Positions 7,329 to 15,996 of a DNA stretch of 34,011 nucleotides are shown here, in pieces. Position 1 is the first letter of the stretch. Every line of letters starts with the position of its first letter. The translations under genes and the position numbers were made by a program. This DNA comes from an uncultured Ruminococcus sp. (GTDB taxonomy: Bacteria > Bacillota > Clostridia > Oscillospirales > Acutalibacteraceae): the NCBI GenBank assembly GCA_902803805.1, contig CADCRH010000079.1, positions 1 through 34,011 of the forward strand, read 5' to 3'. The notes under the pieces are model-generated. The model did no database searches. It was not told where the DNA came from and saw only the letters and a program-made list of their open reading frames with translations.

Positions 7329-9220
7329 TGACAATTGATGAACTGAATAAAATCAAAAAAGAATATGAGGAACTGGTTCTCGTAAGAAAGCTGGTAAAAG
7401 AGCAGGGCGAAAAGCTGGCAGAGAAAACAGGCTATCGCAAGCAGGTTCTTGTCTGCGGAGGTACAGGCTGTACGTCTTCGGGCAGTAAAAAGGTAATCGC
7501 AGCACTCGAAAAGAGCTTGAAAGATAACGGTATAGAGGATGAGATCCTTGTCGTAAGAACAGGCTGCTTCGGTCTTTGTTCCCTCGGTCCGATTATGATC
7601 GTATATCCGGAGGGTGCGTTCTACTCACAGGCAACGCCGGAGGGTGTTGAAAGAATCGTAAAAGAGCACCTTGTAGAAGGCAATGTTGTAACAGACCTTC
7701 TCTATCAGGAAACCGTTCACAGTGACGGCTCTATCCTTTCGCTTTCCGAAACACCATTCTATAAAAAGCAGCTTCGTATTGCTCTCAGAAACTGCGGTGT
7801 TATCGACCCTGAAAATATCAAAGAATATATTGCAATGGACGGCTATCAGGCTCTTGCCAAAGCACTGACATCAATGACCCCCGACCAGGTCATTGATGAA
7901 GTTCTTAATTCCGGACTCCGCGGACGCGGCGGCGGCGGCTTCCCGACGGGAAGAAAATGGTCGTTTACACGTGCTTCACAGGGCGATGTAAAATATGTCT
8001 GTTGTAACGCCGACGAAGGCGACCCGGGTGCATTTATGGATCGTTCCATTCTGGAAGGCGACCCACAGTGTATCATTGAAGCAATGATCATCGCAGGCTA
8101 TGCCATCGGTGCACATCACGGCTTTGTATATGTCAGAGCAGAATATCCCATTGCCGTTCAGCGTCTTACTATTGCAATCGAGCAGGCAAGAGAAAAAGGC
8201 TTCCTCGGTAAAGATATATTCGGTTCGGGTTTTGACTTTGATATGGAAATTCGTCTTGGTGCAGGTGCGTTTGTATGCGGTGAGGAAACCGCGCTGATGA
8301 CATCTATCGAGGGCAACAGGGGCGAACCGCATCCCCGTCCGCCGTTCCCTGCTGTAAAGGGACTTTTCGGCAAGCCTACGGTACTGAACAACGTTGAAAC
8401 ATACGCTAATATCGCACAGATTATTCTGAACGGCAGCGATTGGTATTCATCGATCGGTACCGAAAAGAGCCGCGGCACAAAGGTATTCGCACTCGGCGGC
8501 AAAATCAACAATGTTGGTCTTGTTGAGATTCCGATGGGTACAACGCTGCGTGAAATTGTTGAAGAAATCGGCGGCGGTATTCCCAACGGCAAAAAGTTCA
8601 AGGCGGCACAGACAGGCGGTCCTTCGGGCGGCTGTATTCCTGCCGAGCATATCGATACACCGATCGACTATGACAGTCTTATCGCCATCGGCTCAATGAT
8701 GGGTTCGGGCGGTATGATCATCCTTGATGAAGATACCTGTATGGTAGATATTGCGAAGTTCTATCTTGAATTTACCGTTGACGAAAGCTGCGGCAAATGT
8801 ACACCGTGCCGTGTCGGTACACAAAGACTTCTCCAGTATCTTGATAAGATCACAAAGGGCAACGGCGAACCCGATGACCTCGAAAAGATCGACGAGCTGG
8901 CACAGCATATGCAGAAATCGTCACTTTGCGCATTGGGTCAGACAGCGCCGAACCCGATACTTTCCACAATGAAGTATTTCAAAGATGAGTATGTTGCACA
9001 CATCGACGAGAAGAAATGTCCAGCAGGTGTCTGTAAGTCGCTCATCAGATATGAAATTATCCCCGATAAGTGCAAAGGCTGTACACGCTGCGCAAGAAAT
9101 TGTCCTGTTGGTGCGATCAGCGGTACCGTTAAACAGCCGCACGTTATCGACAGCAGTAAGTGCATCAAATGCGGCATTTGTATCACAAACTGTAAGTTTG
9201 ATGCGATCATCACAGGTTAA
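7328..9220 (+). CDS. NuoF-like FMN/NADH-binding subunit of [FeFe] hydrogenase (HydB type)
   Basis: This is the NAD(H)-reactive flavoprotein subunit and, in trimeric bifurcating hydrogenases, the proposed site of electron bifurcation. The 630-residue protein has four parts. An N-terminal thioredoxin-like [2Fe-2S] domain has GGTGCTSSGS and a GCFGLC pair. A NADH/FMN domain has SGLRGRGGGGFPTGRKW, CNADEGDPGAFMDRS and GAGAFVCGEETAL. A NuoF-type [4Fe-4S] site has SCGKCTPCRVG and a later SLCALG. The C-terminus is a ferredoxin domain with two CxxCxxCxxxC clusters (CKGCTRCARNC and CIKCGICITNC). This order matches Thermotoga-type HydB and not respiratory NuoF. It sits 14 bases before hydA. Confidence 0.94.
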   Translation: MTIDELNKIKKEYEELVLVRKLVKEQGEKLAEKTGYRKQVLVCGGTGCTSSGSKKVIAALEKSLKDNGIEDEILVVRTGCFGLCSLGPIMIVYPEGAFYSQATPEGVERIVKEHLVEGNVVTDLLYQETVHSDGSILSLSETPFYKKQLRIALRNCGVIDPENIKEYIAMDGYQALAKALTSMTPDQVIDEVLNSGLRGRGGGGFPTGRKWSFTRASQGDVKYVCCNADEGDPGAFMDRSILEGDPQCIIEAMIIAGYAIGAHHGFVYVRAEYPIAVQRLTIAIEQAREKGFLGKDIFGSGFDFDMEIRLGAGAFVCGEETALMTSIEGNRGEPHPRPPFPAVKGLFGKPTVLNNVETYANIAQIILNGSDWYSSIGTEKSRGTKVFALGGKINNVGLVEIPMGTTLREIVEEIGGGIPNGKKFKAAQTGGPSGGCIPAEHIDTPIDYDSLIAIGSMMGSGGMIILDEDTCMVDIAKFYLEFTVDESCGKCTPCRVGTQRLLQYLDKITKGNGEPDDLEKIDELAQHMQKSSLCALGQTAPNPILSTMKYFKDEYVAHIDEKKCPAGVCKSLIRYEIIPDKCKGCTRCARNCPVGAISGTVKQPHVIDSSKCIKCGICITNCKFDAIITG

Positions 9221-9234
9221 GGAGGGGATAACAA

Positions 9235-10983
9235 ATGGAAACTGTACATCTTAAAATAAACAACATACCCGTTGAAGTACCGAAAGGATACACTATTTTA
9301 CAGGCTGCCAAGGAAGCAAATATCGAGATTCCAACACTTTGTTATCTGAAAGATATTAACTGTATCGGTGCCTGTCGTGTCTGTATGGTAGAAGCCAAGA
9401 ACCGCAGAGGACTTCTTGCGGCCTGCGTTTATCCCGCAGAGGAGGGCTTGGAGGTATTTACCAATACGCCTGCCGTAAGAAAATCCAGAAAAACGACACT
9501 TGAGCTTCTTCTTTCCACTCACCATAAAAAATGTCTTTCGTGTGTAAGAAGCAATAACTGTGAACTTCAGCGTCTTGCCGCAGAATACGGTGTTGACGAG
9601 GACAGATTCCAGTCCGAAAAGCCGATACACGAAATAGATGACCTTTCACCGTATATCGTTCGCGACAACAATAAGTGTATTCAGTGTATGCGCTGTGTTG
9701 CCGCTTGTAAAGAAGTTCAGTCGGTGTCGGTTATCGGCGCTATCAAGCGTGGTTTCAGCGTTCACGTAGGCAGCGCATTTGACAAGAGCCTTGACGATTC
9801 ACCGTGCGTAGGCTGCGGTCAGTGCGTTGTAAGCTGTCCGGTAGGCGCTTTGACAGAAAAGAGTCAGGAAGATAAAGTTTGGGACGCAATTGCCGACCCC
9901 GACAAGAAAGTGATCTTCTATACCGCTCCGTCCATCAAAGCGACACTCGGAGAAAGCTTTGACCTGCCGATAGGCACAAATGTAGAGGGTAAAATGGCGG
10001 CTGCCATCCGTCGTCTTGGTGAAGATGTTACCGTATTCAATATGGACTTTACCGCCGACCTTACCATTATTGAAGAAGCCAACGAACTTGTCGAGAGAAT
10101 CAAGAACGGCGGCACTCTGCCGATGTTTACCTCTTGCTGTCCGGGCTGGGTAAAATTTGTTGAGCATTATTATCCCGAATTTATCCCGAACCTTTCTACC
10201 TGCAAATCACCGCAGGCAATGTTTGGTGCCGTTCTCAAGGGCTACTACTGCGAGAAGAACAATCTTGACCCGAACAAGGTATTTGTTGTCAGTGTCATTC
10301 CCTGTACCGCAAAGAAATTTGAGGTAACGCGTCCGCAGCTCCGTTCCGAGGAAGCATATGATGATGTTGATGTAGCATTGACGACAAGAGAGCTTGCACG
10401 AATGATCAAACGTGCCGGCATACAGTTGACCGACCTCGAGGACGAGGATTATGACGCACCGTTTAATAAAGCAACAGGCGGCGGCGCGATCTTCGGCGCA
10501 ACAGGCGGTGTACTGGAAGCTGCTCTCCGTACTGCGGCAAGAACACTTGACGGCGACTTCAAGAAGATCGACTTTGAAGAAGTCAGAGGTCCGGAGGCGA
10601 TCCGTACCGTAACATATGAAGTAGCAGGCGTAAAGATCAACGTTGCTGTCGCATCGGGACTTGCCAATGCACGCAAGCTTCTTGAAAAGACCAAGAAAGG
10701 CGAAGCAGACTACCAGATGGTAGAGATTATGGCTTGTCCGGGCGGCTGTATCAACGGCGGCGGTCAGCCGATCAGAAGTGACAGTGTCAGCAACTATGTT
10801 GATTATAAGGCACTTCGTTCAAAAGCACTCTACGATTATGACGCAAATGCGGAATATCGCTGCTGTGAAGAAAGCCCCGTTATCAAGATGATCTATGATG
10901 AATACTTTGAAGCACCCGGAAAGGAAAAAGCTCACAAGTATCTCCATACCTCTTACGTTGAGCGCGGCAAGTACTATAAATAA
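9235..10983 (+). CDS. hydA: [FeFe] hydrogenase catalytic subunit HydA (group A, multimeric)
   Basis: It reduces protons to H2, or the reverse, at the H-cluster. The 582-residue protein begins with a plant-type [2Fe-2S] domain (Cys36, 47, 50, 64). Next is a His-ligated [4Fe-4S] site (His96, Cys100, Cys103, Cys109), then two ferredoxin clusters (Cys148/151/154/158 and Cys191/194/197/201). The H-domain has all three signatures: TSCCPGW at 299-305, PCTAKKFE at 356-363 and MACPGGCINGGGQP at 499-512. The first signature has Cys302 after a Ser/Cys pair, as in active hydrogenases. GGAGGGG precedes the ATG. The maturases HydE, HydF and HydG are not in this window. With its two neighbours it most likely couples NADH and reduced ferredoxin to H2, a fermentative electron sink. 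Bifurcation itself is inference. Confidence 0.96.
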   Translation: METVHLKINNIPVEVPKGYTILQAAKEANIEIPTLCYLKDINCIGACRVCMVEAKNRRGLLAACVYPAEEGLEVFTNTPAVRKSRKTTLELLLSTHHKKCLSCVRSNNCELQRLAAEYGVDEDRFQSEKPIHEIDDLSPYIVRDNNKCIQCMRCVAACKEVQSVSVIGAIKRGFSVHVGSAFDKSLDDSPCVGCGQCVVSCPVGALTEKSQEDKVWDAIADPDKKVIFYTAPSIKATLGESFDLPIGTNVEGKMAAAIRRLGEDVTVFNMDFTADLTIIEEANELVERIKNGGTLPMFTSCCPGWVKFVEHYYPEFIPNLSTCKSPQAMFGAVLKGYYCEKNNLDPNKVFVVSVIPCTAKKFEVTRPQLRSEEAYDDVDVALTTRELARMIKRAGIQLTDLEDEDYDAPFNKATGGGAIFGATGGVLEAALRTAARTLDGDFKKIDFEEVRGPEAIRTVTYEVAGVKINVAVASGLANARKLLEKTKKGEADYQMVEIMACPGGCINGGGQPIRSDSVSNYVDYKALRSKALYDYDANAEYRCCEESPVIKMIYDEYFEAPGKEKAHKYLHTSYVERGKYYK

Positions 10984-11007
10984 AATTTCTTCCTTCACCA
11001 TCCAATC

Positions 11008-11052
11008 AAAAAGCTCCATAGCAACGGTAAAAAGTTGCTGTGGAGCTTTTTT
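11008..11052 (+). terminator. Terminator of the hydrogenase operon
   Basis: An 18-bp stem (11008-11025 with 11034-11051, one G-T wobble) closes an 8-base loop and runs into six T. The matching A-run on the left means it may also stop transcription arriving from nspC on the other strand. Confidence 0.9.
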
Positions 11053-11077
11053 GACAGTTTTTTAAATAGTGAGGCAG

Positions 11078-11152
11078 GACAGTCGGGGCTGTCTGCCCCT
11101 AACCCCCGACAAGGGCTGACCTCGCCCTTGACCTCGGGCAGCGTGACGCTGC
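11078..11152. repeat. GC-rich cluster of palindromes between convergent genes
   Basis: Several inverted repeats follow one another in 75 bases: GTCGGGG with CCCCGAC (11082-11088 and 11104-11110), AAGGGC with GCCCTT (11111-11116 and 11124-11129), and GCAGCG with CGCTGC (11138-11143 and 11147-11152). The DNA is far richer in G+C than its surroundings. It resembles a REP- or MITE-like intergenic element, but copy number in the genome is unknown. It follows the nspC stop codon on the minus strand, so it could also shape that transcript's 3' end. Confidence 0.5.
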
Positions 11153-11158
11153 ACCCTT

Positions 11159-12289
11159 TTATAATCGTCTTTTGAAGTCGCTGTAATCAAATTCTTTCAG
11201 CAATTTTGTACTTCCGTCATTGTTCAAAAGATAAATTGACGGTAAGGGCATACCGTTAAATGTATTGTTTTTCACCATAGAATAAATCGACATATCCGTG
11301 AACACCAACTTATCACCGACAGTCAACGGCTGCTCAAAAGAATAATCGCCTATCACGTCCCCGGCAAGGCACGTAGGCGCACCGAGCCGATAAGTATAGG
11401 GAAGTGTATCGGGTTCGCCCGAACCGATAATATACGGTCGGTAGGGCATTTCCAGCACATCGGGCATATGGCAGGCGGCAGATGTGTCAACGATCGCAAT
11501 GTTCATATGATTCTCAATTATATCAAGTACGGAAGTAACAAGATAACCTGCATTGAGAGCTACCGCCTCGCCCGGTTCGATATACACCTGAACATCATAT
11601 TTACTTTTTATATGATCAATACATTCCGTAAGTTTGTCTATATTGTAGTTATCCTTTGTGATATGATGACCGCCGCCGAAATTGATCCACTTCATACGAT
11701 AAAAATACTTGCCGAATTTTTCTTCGACGACTTTCAGCGTCCTTTCCAACGTTTCCGCACCCTGTTCGCACATCGTATGAAAATGAAGTCCGCTGATTCC
11801 GTCAAATTCACTTTCCTCGAAATTTTCAAGTGTAATGCCGAGCCTTGAATTCGTAAAACAGGGGTTGTAAATATCCGTTTCGATTTCCGAATATTCGGGA
11901 TTGATTCTCAAACCGAACTCGACATTTGAAGCTGCCATCGCCCTTTCTCTGAAATGCCTCCACTGTGAAAACGAATTAAAAACAATATGGTCGCACATTT
12001 TCAGAAGTTCGTCAAAATCCTCGTCCTTGTAGGCAGGAGAAAAACAGTGTATTTGTTTGTTACCCATTTCCTCATATGCTAATCTTGCTTCATATAGTCC
12101 GCTGGCGGTAGTTCCGCTGATATACCGTGCGATCAGCGGATAAACGTGGTAAGCCGAAAATGCTTTTTGTGCAAGAAGAACGTGACAGCCTGTTTTGTCC
12201 TCGACCTGTTTCAAAATCTTAAGATTTTTGATCAATGCTCCCTCGTCAATGACATAACAGGGAGTGGGGAGAGAAAGAATATTTTTCAT
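11159..12289 (-). CDS. nspC: Carboxy(nor)spermidine decarboxylase
   Basis: This PLP enzyme of the alanine-racemase fold removes CO2 from carboxyspermidine or carboxynorspermidine to give spermidine or norspermidine. The 376-residue protein has the family N-terminus TPCYVIDEGALIKNL and the PLP lysine Lys42 in LLAQKAFSAYH. It also has INFGGGHHITKDNY, EPGEAVALNAGYL and the active-site CHMPDVLEMPYRP. It is the last gene of the minus-strand polyamine operon, next to its partner dehydrogenase. It is separated from that gene by 155 bases containing a hairpin and GC-rich palindromes. The choice between the C7 and C8 polyamine depends on whether diaminopropane or putrescine is supplied. Putrescine is likelier here, because no diaminopropane enzyme is visible. 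Confidence 0.93.
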   Translation of the reverse strand: MKNILSLPTPCYVIDEGALIKNLKILKQVEDKTGCHVLLAQKAFSAYHVYPLIARYISGTTASGLYEARLAYEEMGNKQIHCFSPAYKDEDFDELLKMCDHIVFNSFSQWRHFRERAMAASNVEFGLRINPEYSEIETDIYNPCFTNSRLGITLENFEESEFDGISGLHFHTMCEQGAETLERTLKVVEEKFGKYFYRMKWINFGGGHHITKDNYNIDKLTECIDHIKSKYDVQVYIEPGEAVALNAGYLVTSVLDIIENHMNIAIVDTSAACHMPDVLEMPYRPYIIGSGEPDTLPYTYRLGAPTCLAGDVIGDYSFEQPLTVGDKLVFTDMSIYSMVKNNTFNGMPLPSIYLLNNDGSTKLLKEFDYSDFKRRL

Positions 12290-12304
12290 AATGATACCTC
12301 AACT

Positions 12305-12344
12305 GTTTTATAAAAATAAAACAGTGCCTGAAAGACACTGTTTT
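12305..12344 (-). terminator. Terminator or attenuator hairpin just upstream of nspC
   Basis: A perfect 9-bp stem (12318-12326 with 12336-12344) has a 9-base loop. Read on the minus strand it is followed by TTTTATTTTTAT. It lies after the carboxyspermidine dehydrogenase gene and only about 16 bases before nspC. No room remains for a separate promoter, so nspC must be reached by read-through, which suggests dosage reduction or attenuation. Confidence 0.65.
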
Positions 12345-12345
12345 C

Positions 12346-12441
12346 ACCCCGTAGGGTAAATGAAAAGCTTTGGTCAAGCTTTCTCGAAAGGTTGCGGGGT
12401 GGTTAGCAGGGCAGAGCCCTGCGGCTTCCCTCACGCACCAA
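12346..12441. repeat. GC-rich palindromic element between dehydrogenase and nspC genes
   Basis: A string of short inverted repeats: ACCC-GGGT near 12346-12357, two AAGCTT copies around TGGTC (12365-12381), CTTTC-GAAAG (12379-12390) and the strong GCAGGGC-AGA-GCCCTGC (12406-12422). The base composition differs from the flanking genes. It looks like a non-coding intergenic repeat of the kind scattered in Clostridia. No transposase or coding potential is visible. That it is repeated elsewhere is inference. Confidence 0.5.
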
Positions 12442-12444
12442 CCA

Positions 12445-13644
12445 TCACTCAACCAGATCGGGATGGAAGCTTTCTTTCCACGGCAGACCGAATTGGTTCA
12501 GCGCGTCCATAAACGGGTCGGGGTCAAATTCTTCAATGTTGTGAACACCAGGCTTGTTCCATTTTCCTGTCAGAAGCATTGCTGCACCGATCATTGCAGG
12601 AACGCCTGTGGTGTAGGAAACTGCCTGCGAACCGACTTCTTTGTAACATTTTTCGTGGTCGCATACATTGTAAAGGTAATAGGTTTTGTCCTTGCCGTCC
12701 TTTTTGCCGATAAAGATACAGCCGATGTTGGTTTTTCCTTTGGTTCTCGGACCGAGCGAAGCAGGGTCGGGAAGAACTGCTTTGAGGAACTGAAGCGGTA
12801 CGATCTGTTTTCCTTCAAATTCGATCGGCTCAATAGAGGTCATACCGACATTTTCAAGACACTTCAGATGTGTCAGATAGCTCTGACCGAATGTCATAAA
12901 GAAACGGATCCTTTTAATGCCCTTAATATTGAGGGCGAGTGATTCCAGTTCTTCGTGATGAAGCAGGTACATATCTTTTTCACCGATTTCGGGGAAATCA
13001 TATACGCGCTTGATCTCCATAGGCTCTGTTTCTACCCATTTGCCGTCCTCTATATAACTGCCTTTCGCAGAAACTTCACGAATGTTGATTTCGGGATTGA
13101 AATTCGTAGCGAACGGATAACCGTGGTCGCCTGCATTGCAGTCAAGAATATCAATATAGTTGATCTCGTCAAATTCGTGCTTCATCGCATAAGCACTGAA
13201 TACACCCGTAACACCGGGGTCAAAGCCGCTGCCGAGCAGTGCCGTAATGCCTGCCTGCTCAAATCTCTCACGATATGCCCACTGCCATTTGTATTCAAAC
13301 TTTGCCGTGTCAAGCGGCTCATAGTTGGCGGTATCGACATAGTTCACCTTTGTTGCCAGACAAGCATCCATAATGGTCAGATCCTGATACGGAAGTGCCA
13401 GATTAATGACAACATCGGGTTTGAACTCATTGATCAGCGCGATAAGCTCATCAACATTGTCTGCATTCACCTGTGCAGTTGAAATTTTTGTTTTGCCGCC
13501 GTCAAGTTTTTCCTTTAAAGCGTCGCATTTTGACTTTGTTCTGCTGGCAATACAGATTTCCTCGAAAACATCGGGGTTCTGACAGCATTTGTGTATGCAG
13601 ACGCTTGCAACGCCGCCTGCACCGATAATTAAAGCTTTTCCCAT
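12445..13644 (-). CDS. Carboxy(nor)spermidine dehydrogenase (saccharopine dehydrogenase-like)
   Basis: It condenses aspartate beta-semialdehyde with putrescine (or diaminopropane) and reduces the Schiff base with NADPH to carboxyspermidine (or carboxynorspermidine). The 399-residue protein starts with a Rossmann motif GKALIIGAGGVASVCIHKC. It also has VVINLALPYQDLTIMDACL, the TANYEPLDTAKFEYKWQW segment and ALLGSGFDPGVTGVF. These are typical of the LYS1-like branch that acts in polyamine rather than lysine metabolism. Pairing with NspC in the same operon supports this over true saccharopine dehydrogenase. The ATG has a CGGAGG ribosome site. The spacing to speE upstream is 24 bases. Confidence 0.9.
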   Translation of the reverse strand: MGKALIIGAGGVASVCIHKCCQNPDVFEEICIASRTKSKCDALKEKLDGGKTKISTAQVNADNVDELIALINEFKPDVVINLALPYQDLTIMDACLATKVNYVDTANYEPLDTAKFEYKWQWAYRERFEQAGITALLGSGFDPGVTGVFSAYAMKHEFDEINYIDILDCNAGDHGYPFATNFNPEINIREVSAKGSYIEDGKWVETEPMEIKRVYDFPEIGEKDMYLLHHEELESLALNIKGIKRIRFFMTFGQSYLTHLKCLENVGMTSIEPIEFEGKQIVPLQFLKAVLPDPASLGPRTKGKTNIGCIFIGKKDGKDKTYYLYNVCDHEKCYKEVGSQAVSYTTGVPAMIGAAMLLTGKWNKPGVHNIEEFDPDPFMDALNQFGLPWKESFHPDLVE

Positions 13645-13668
13645 TTTTTGTCCTCCGTTATGATAAAT

Positions 13669-14520
13669 TTATTCTCCCTCCATAAGCTGCTTCGTTACGT
13701 AGGTAGGAAGTGCAAAACAGCCTTTATGAAGTCTTGTATTGTAATAGCTTGTGTCAATGCCCAGTCCGTTCCATCTGCCTTCGTCAAGGTCGTTGACGGG
13801 GTGATATTTTTTTGACGCAAAGCCGAACAGCCAATGTCCCGACGGATAAGTTGGAATGTGTGCCTGATAAACCTTGCAGACGGGGAAGAACTCCACAATT
13901 TTCTTGTGTGCCTGTTTCATTGCCTTTGAATAGCTTCTGTAAAACGGGCTTTCGTGCTGATTGACAAGAATTCCTTCACCGTTTAAGGCATTGTAACAGT
14001 TGCCGTAAAACTCTGTTGTAAATAATCCCTCTCCGGGACCTACAGGGTCGGTGGAATCCACAATGATCAGGTCATATTTGTTTTCAACGTTTCTGACAAA
14101 GCGAAGTCCATCATCAATATAGATGTGAACACGAGGGTCACTCAGCTTTGCGGAAACAGTCGGCAGAAATTCTTTACAGGCGTCAACCACCATTCTGTCA
14201 ATTTCCACCATATCAATATTCTCGATCGTTTTGTATCGTGTCAGCTCCCGAACGGTGCCGCCGTCGCCTGCACCGATGACCAGAACATTCTTAATATCGG
14301 GATTGGTTGCCATAGGAACGTGTGTTATCATTTCGTGATAAATAAATTCATCTTTCTGAGTCAGCATTATTCTGTCGTCCAGCACCAGTACATCACCGAA
14401 TTCGGGTGTACTGAAAATCTCAATACGCTGAAAATCCGACTGAGCGGAATATTTCTGTTTGTCACAGCGTATCGAAAAACGGACGTGATTCGTCTGTTCC
14501 TCTGTATACCACATTTCCAT
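13669..14520 (-). CDS. speE: Spermidine synthase (aminopropyltransferase)
   Basis: It transfers the aminopropyl group of decarboxylated S-adenosylmethionine to putrescine (or agmatine). I place the start at the ATG at 14520, giving 283 residues. The frame is open to a GTG at 14541, but the family begins Met-Glu-x-Trp-Tyr-Thr-Glu and a GAGGAG ribosome site lies ahead of this ATG. Visible motifs are the SAM-binding VLVIGAGDGGTVRELTRY, the catalytic DSTDPVGPGEGLF and the GHWLFGFASKK segment near the end. It lies directly after the decarboxylase gene in the minus-strand operon. Its donor comes from SpeD, encoded two genes upstream. Confidence 0.94.
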   Translation of the reverse strand: MEMWYTEEQTNHVRFSIRCDKQKYSAQSDFQRIEIFSTPEFGDVLVLDDRIMLTQKDEFIYHEMITHVPMATNPDIKNVLVIGAGDGGTVRELTRYKTIENIDMVEIDRMVVDACKEFLPTVSAKLSDPRVHIYIDDGLRFVRNVENKYDLIIVDSTDPVGPGEGLFTTEFYGNCYNALNGEGILVNQHESPFYRSYSKAMKQAHKKIVEFFPVCKVYQAHIPTYPSGHWLFGFASKKYHPVNDLDEGRWNGLGIDTSYYNTRLHKGCFALPTYVTKQLMEGE

Positions 14521-14537
14521 ATCTGAAAGCTCACTCC

Positions 14538-15983
14538 TCACTTTATCACATTGATTTTTTCGGTGTTGATGTCCTCCGCACCTGTCAGGTTACAGCCCTT
14601 TTCTTTTGCATAGATAATATATTCCAATGCGTCGTTGGTGATCAGTTCGCCCGGTGCAAGAATCGGAATACCGGGAGGATAGCACATCACAAATTCCGCG
14701 CAGACCTTTCCTAATGTATCTTTCAGCGGAAGCTGTATTTTATCGGAATAAAAGGCTTCCTGCGGTGAACATTCCACAACAGGTTCTATATATTCGTGGT
14801 CAAGCATACCGGCAGGATTTTTGGAATATCTTCTTTTGATTTCGGACAATGCGGAAATCAGGCGTTCAATATTCAGGATCCTGTCACCGACGGAAATAAT
14901 GGCAAGAATATTTCCGATGTCACCGAATTCGATTTGGATGTCGTACTTATCCCGAAGAATATCATATACTTCAATGCCTGCCAGTCCTATATCTCTTGTA
15001 TGTACGGAAACTTTTGTCGGGTCAAAATCAAAAATATCATCACCGTTAATCAGCTCTCTTGAAAAGGCGTATAAACCGCCGATTTTGTTGATTTCCTTTC
15101 TTGCGTAGGAAGCTAAAGAGGTGACACGCTCAAAAATGCTTTTGCCGTTCAGGGCGAGATTTTTTCTTGAGATGTCCAGAGAGGTCATCAGCAAGTAGGA
15201 CGCACTTGTAGTCTGCGTCAAATTGATGATCTGACGGACATAGCCCTCAGAGATTCCTTCGTTTAAAAGCAATGCAGAACTTTGTGTCAGTGAGCCGCCT
15301 GTTTTGTGCATACTGACCGCCGCCATATCCGCTCCGACACTCATTGCCGAAAGCGGCATATAGTCGCCGAAATAAAAATGGGTGCCGTGTGCCTCATCAA
15401 CCAGTACTTTCATCCCTGCGTTATGTGCGATTTTAACGATTTCACGCAGATTTGAGCAAACACCGTAATAGGTGGGATTATTGACAATAATTGCTTTTGC
15501 GTCGGGATTCTCCGAAACAGCCCGTTTGACTGCTTCGACCGACATTCCAAGCGGAATTCCCAGTTCCTTATTCACTCCCGGATTGACATACACGGGAACA
15601 GCGCCGCATACAATGAGCGCATTGATACTGCTTCGATGAACATTACGGGGCATTATGATCTTGTCGCCGCGCTTGCAGACACTCATTACCATCGCCTGCA
15701 CCGCACTTGATGTACCGTTCACCATAAAAAAGGCGTGTTTTGCTCCGAAAGCGTCCGCCATCAGCTCCTCGGCTTCCTTAATGACACTGATCGGGTGACA
15801 AAGGTTATCCAGCGGCTTCATTGAATTCACATCAACACTCATACACGCCTTGCCGAGAAATTCCGTCAGTTCGGGATTTCCCTTTCCCTGTTTGTGACCG
15901 GGAACATCGAAAGAAACGATTCTGTTTTCTCTGTATTCACATAATGCTTCATAAAGGGGAGCACGGTTTTGCGAAAGCTTCAT
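14538..15983 (-). CDS. speA: Orn/Lys/Arg decarboxylase (aspartate-aminotransferase fold)
   Basis: This PLP decarboxylase makes the diamine precursor: agmatine from arginine, or putrescine or cadaverine from ornithine or lysine. At 481 residues it is the short Gram-positive form without the N-terminal response-regulator-like wing of enterobacterial enzymes. Visible are FDVPGHKQGKGN at residues 25-36, VNGTSSAVQAM, MPRNVHRSS, VDEAHGTHFYFG at 195-206 and the PLP lysine Lys227 in SMHKTGGSLTQ. Substrate cannot be read from sequence. The Gram-positive relatives in Bacillus are arginine decarboxylases, so arginine is the first guess. If it makes agmatine, enzymes converting that to putrescine must be encoded elsewhere, because none is here. 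The start has a GAGGGTG ribosome site. Confidence 0.88.
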   Translation of the reverse strand: MKLSQNRAPLYEALCEYRENRIVSFDVPGHKQGKGNPELTEFLGKACMSVDVNSMKPLDNLCHPISVIKEAEELMADAFGAKHAFFMVNGTSSAVQAMVMSVCKRGDKIIMPRNVHRSSINALIVCGAVPVYVNPGVNKELGIPLGMSVEAVKRAVSENPDAKAIIVNNPTYYGVCSNLREIVKIAHNAGMKVLVDEAHGTHFYFGDYMPLSAMSVGADMAAVSMHKTGGSLTQSSALLLNEGISEGYVRQIINLTQTTSASYLLMTSLDISRKNLALNGKSIFERVTSLASYARKEINKIGGLYAFSRELINGDDIFDFDPTKVSVHTRDIGLAGIEVYDILRDKYDIQIEFGDIGNILAIISVGDRILNIERLISALSEIKRRYSKNPAGMLDHEYIEPVVECSPQEAFYSDKIQLPLKDTLGKVCAEFVMCYPPGIPILAPGELITNDALEYIIYAKEKGCNLTGAEDINTEKINVIK

Positions 15984-15996
15984 TTTTCACCCTCAC

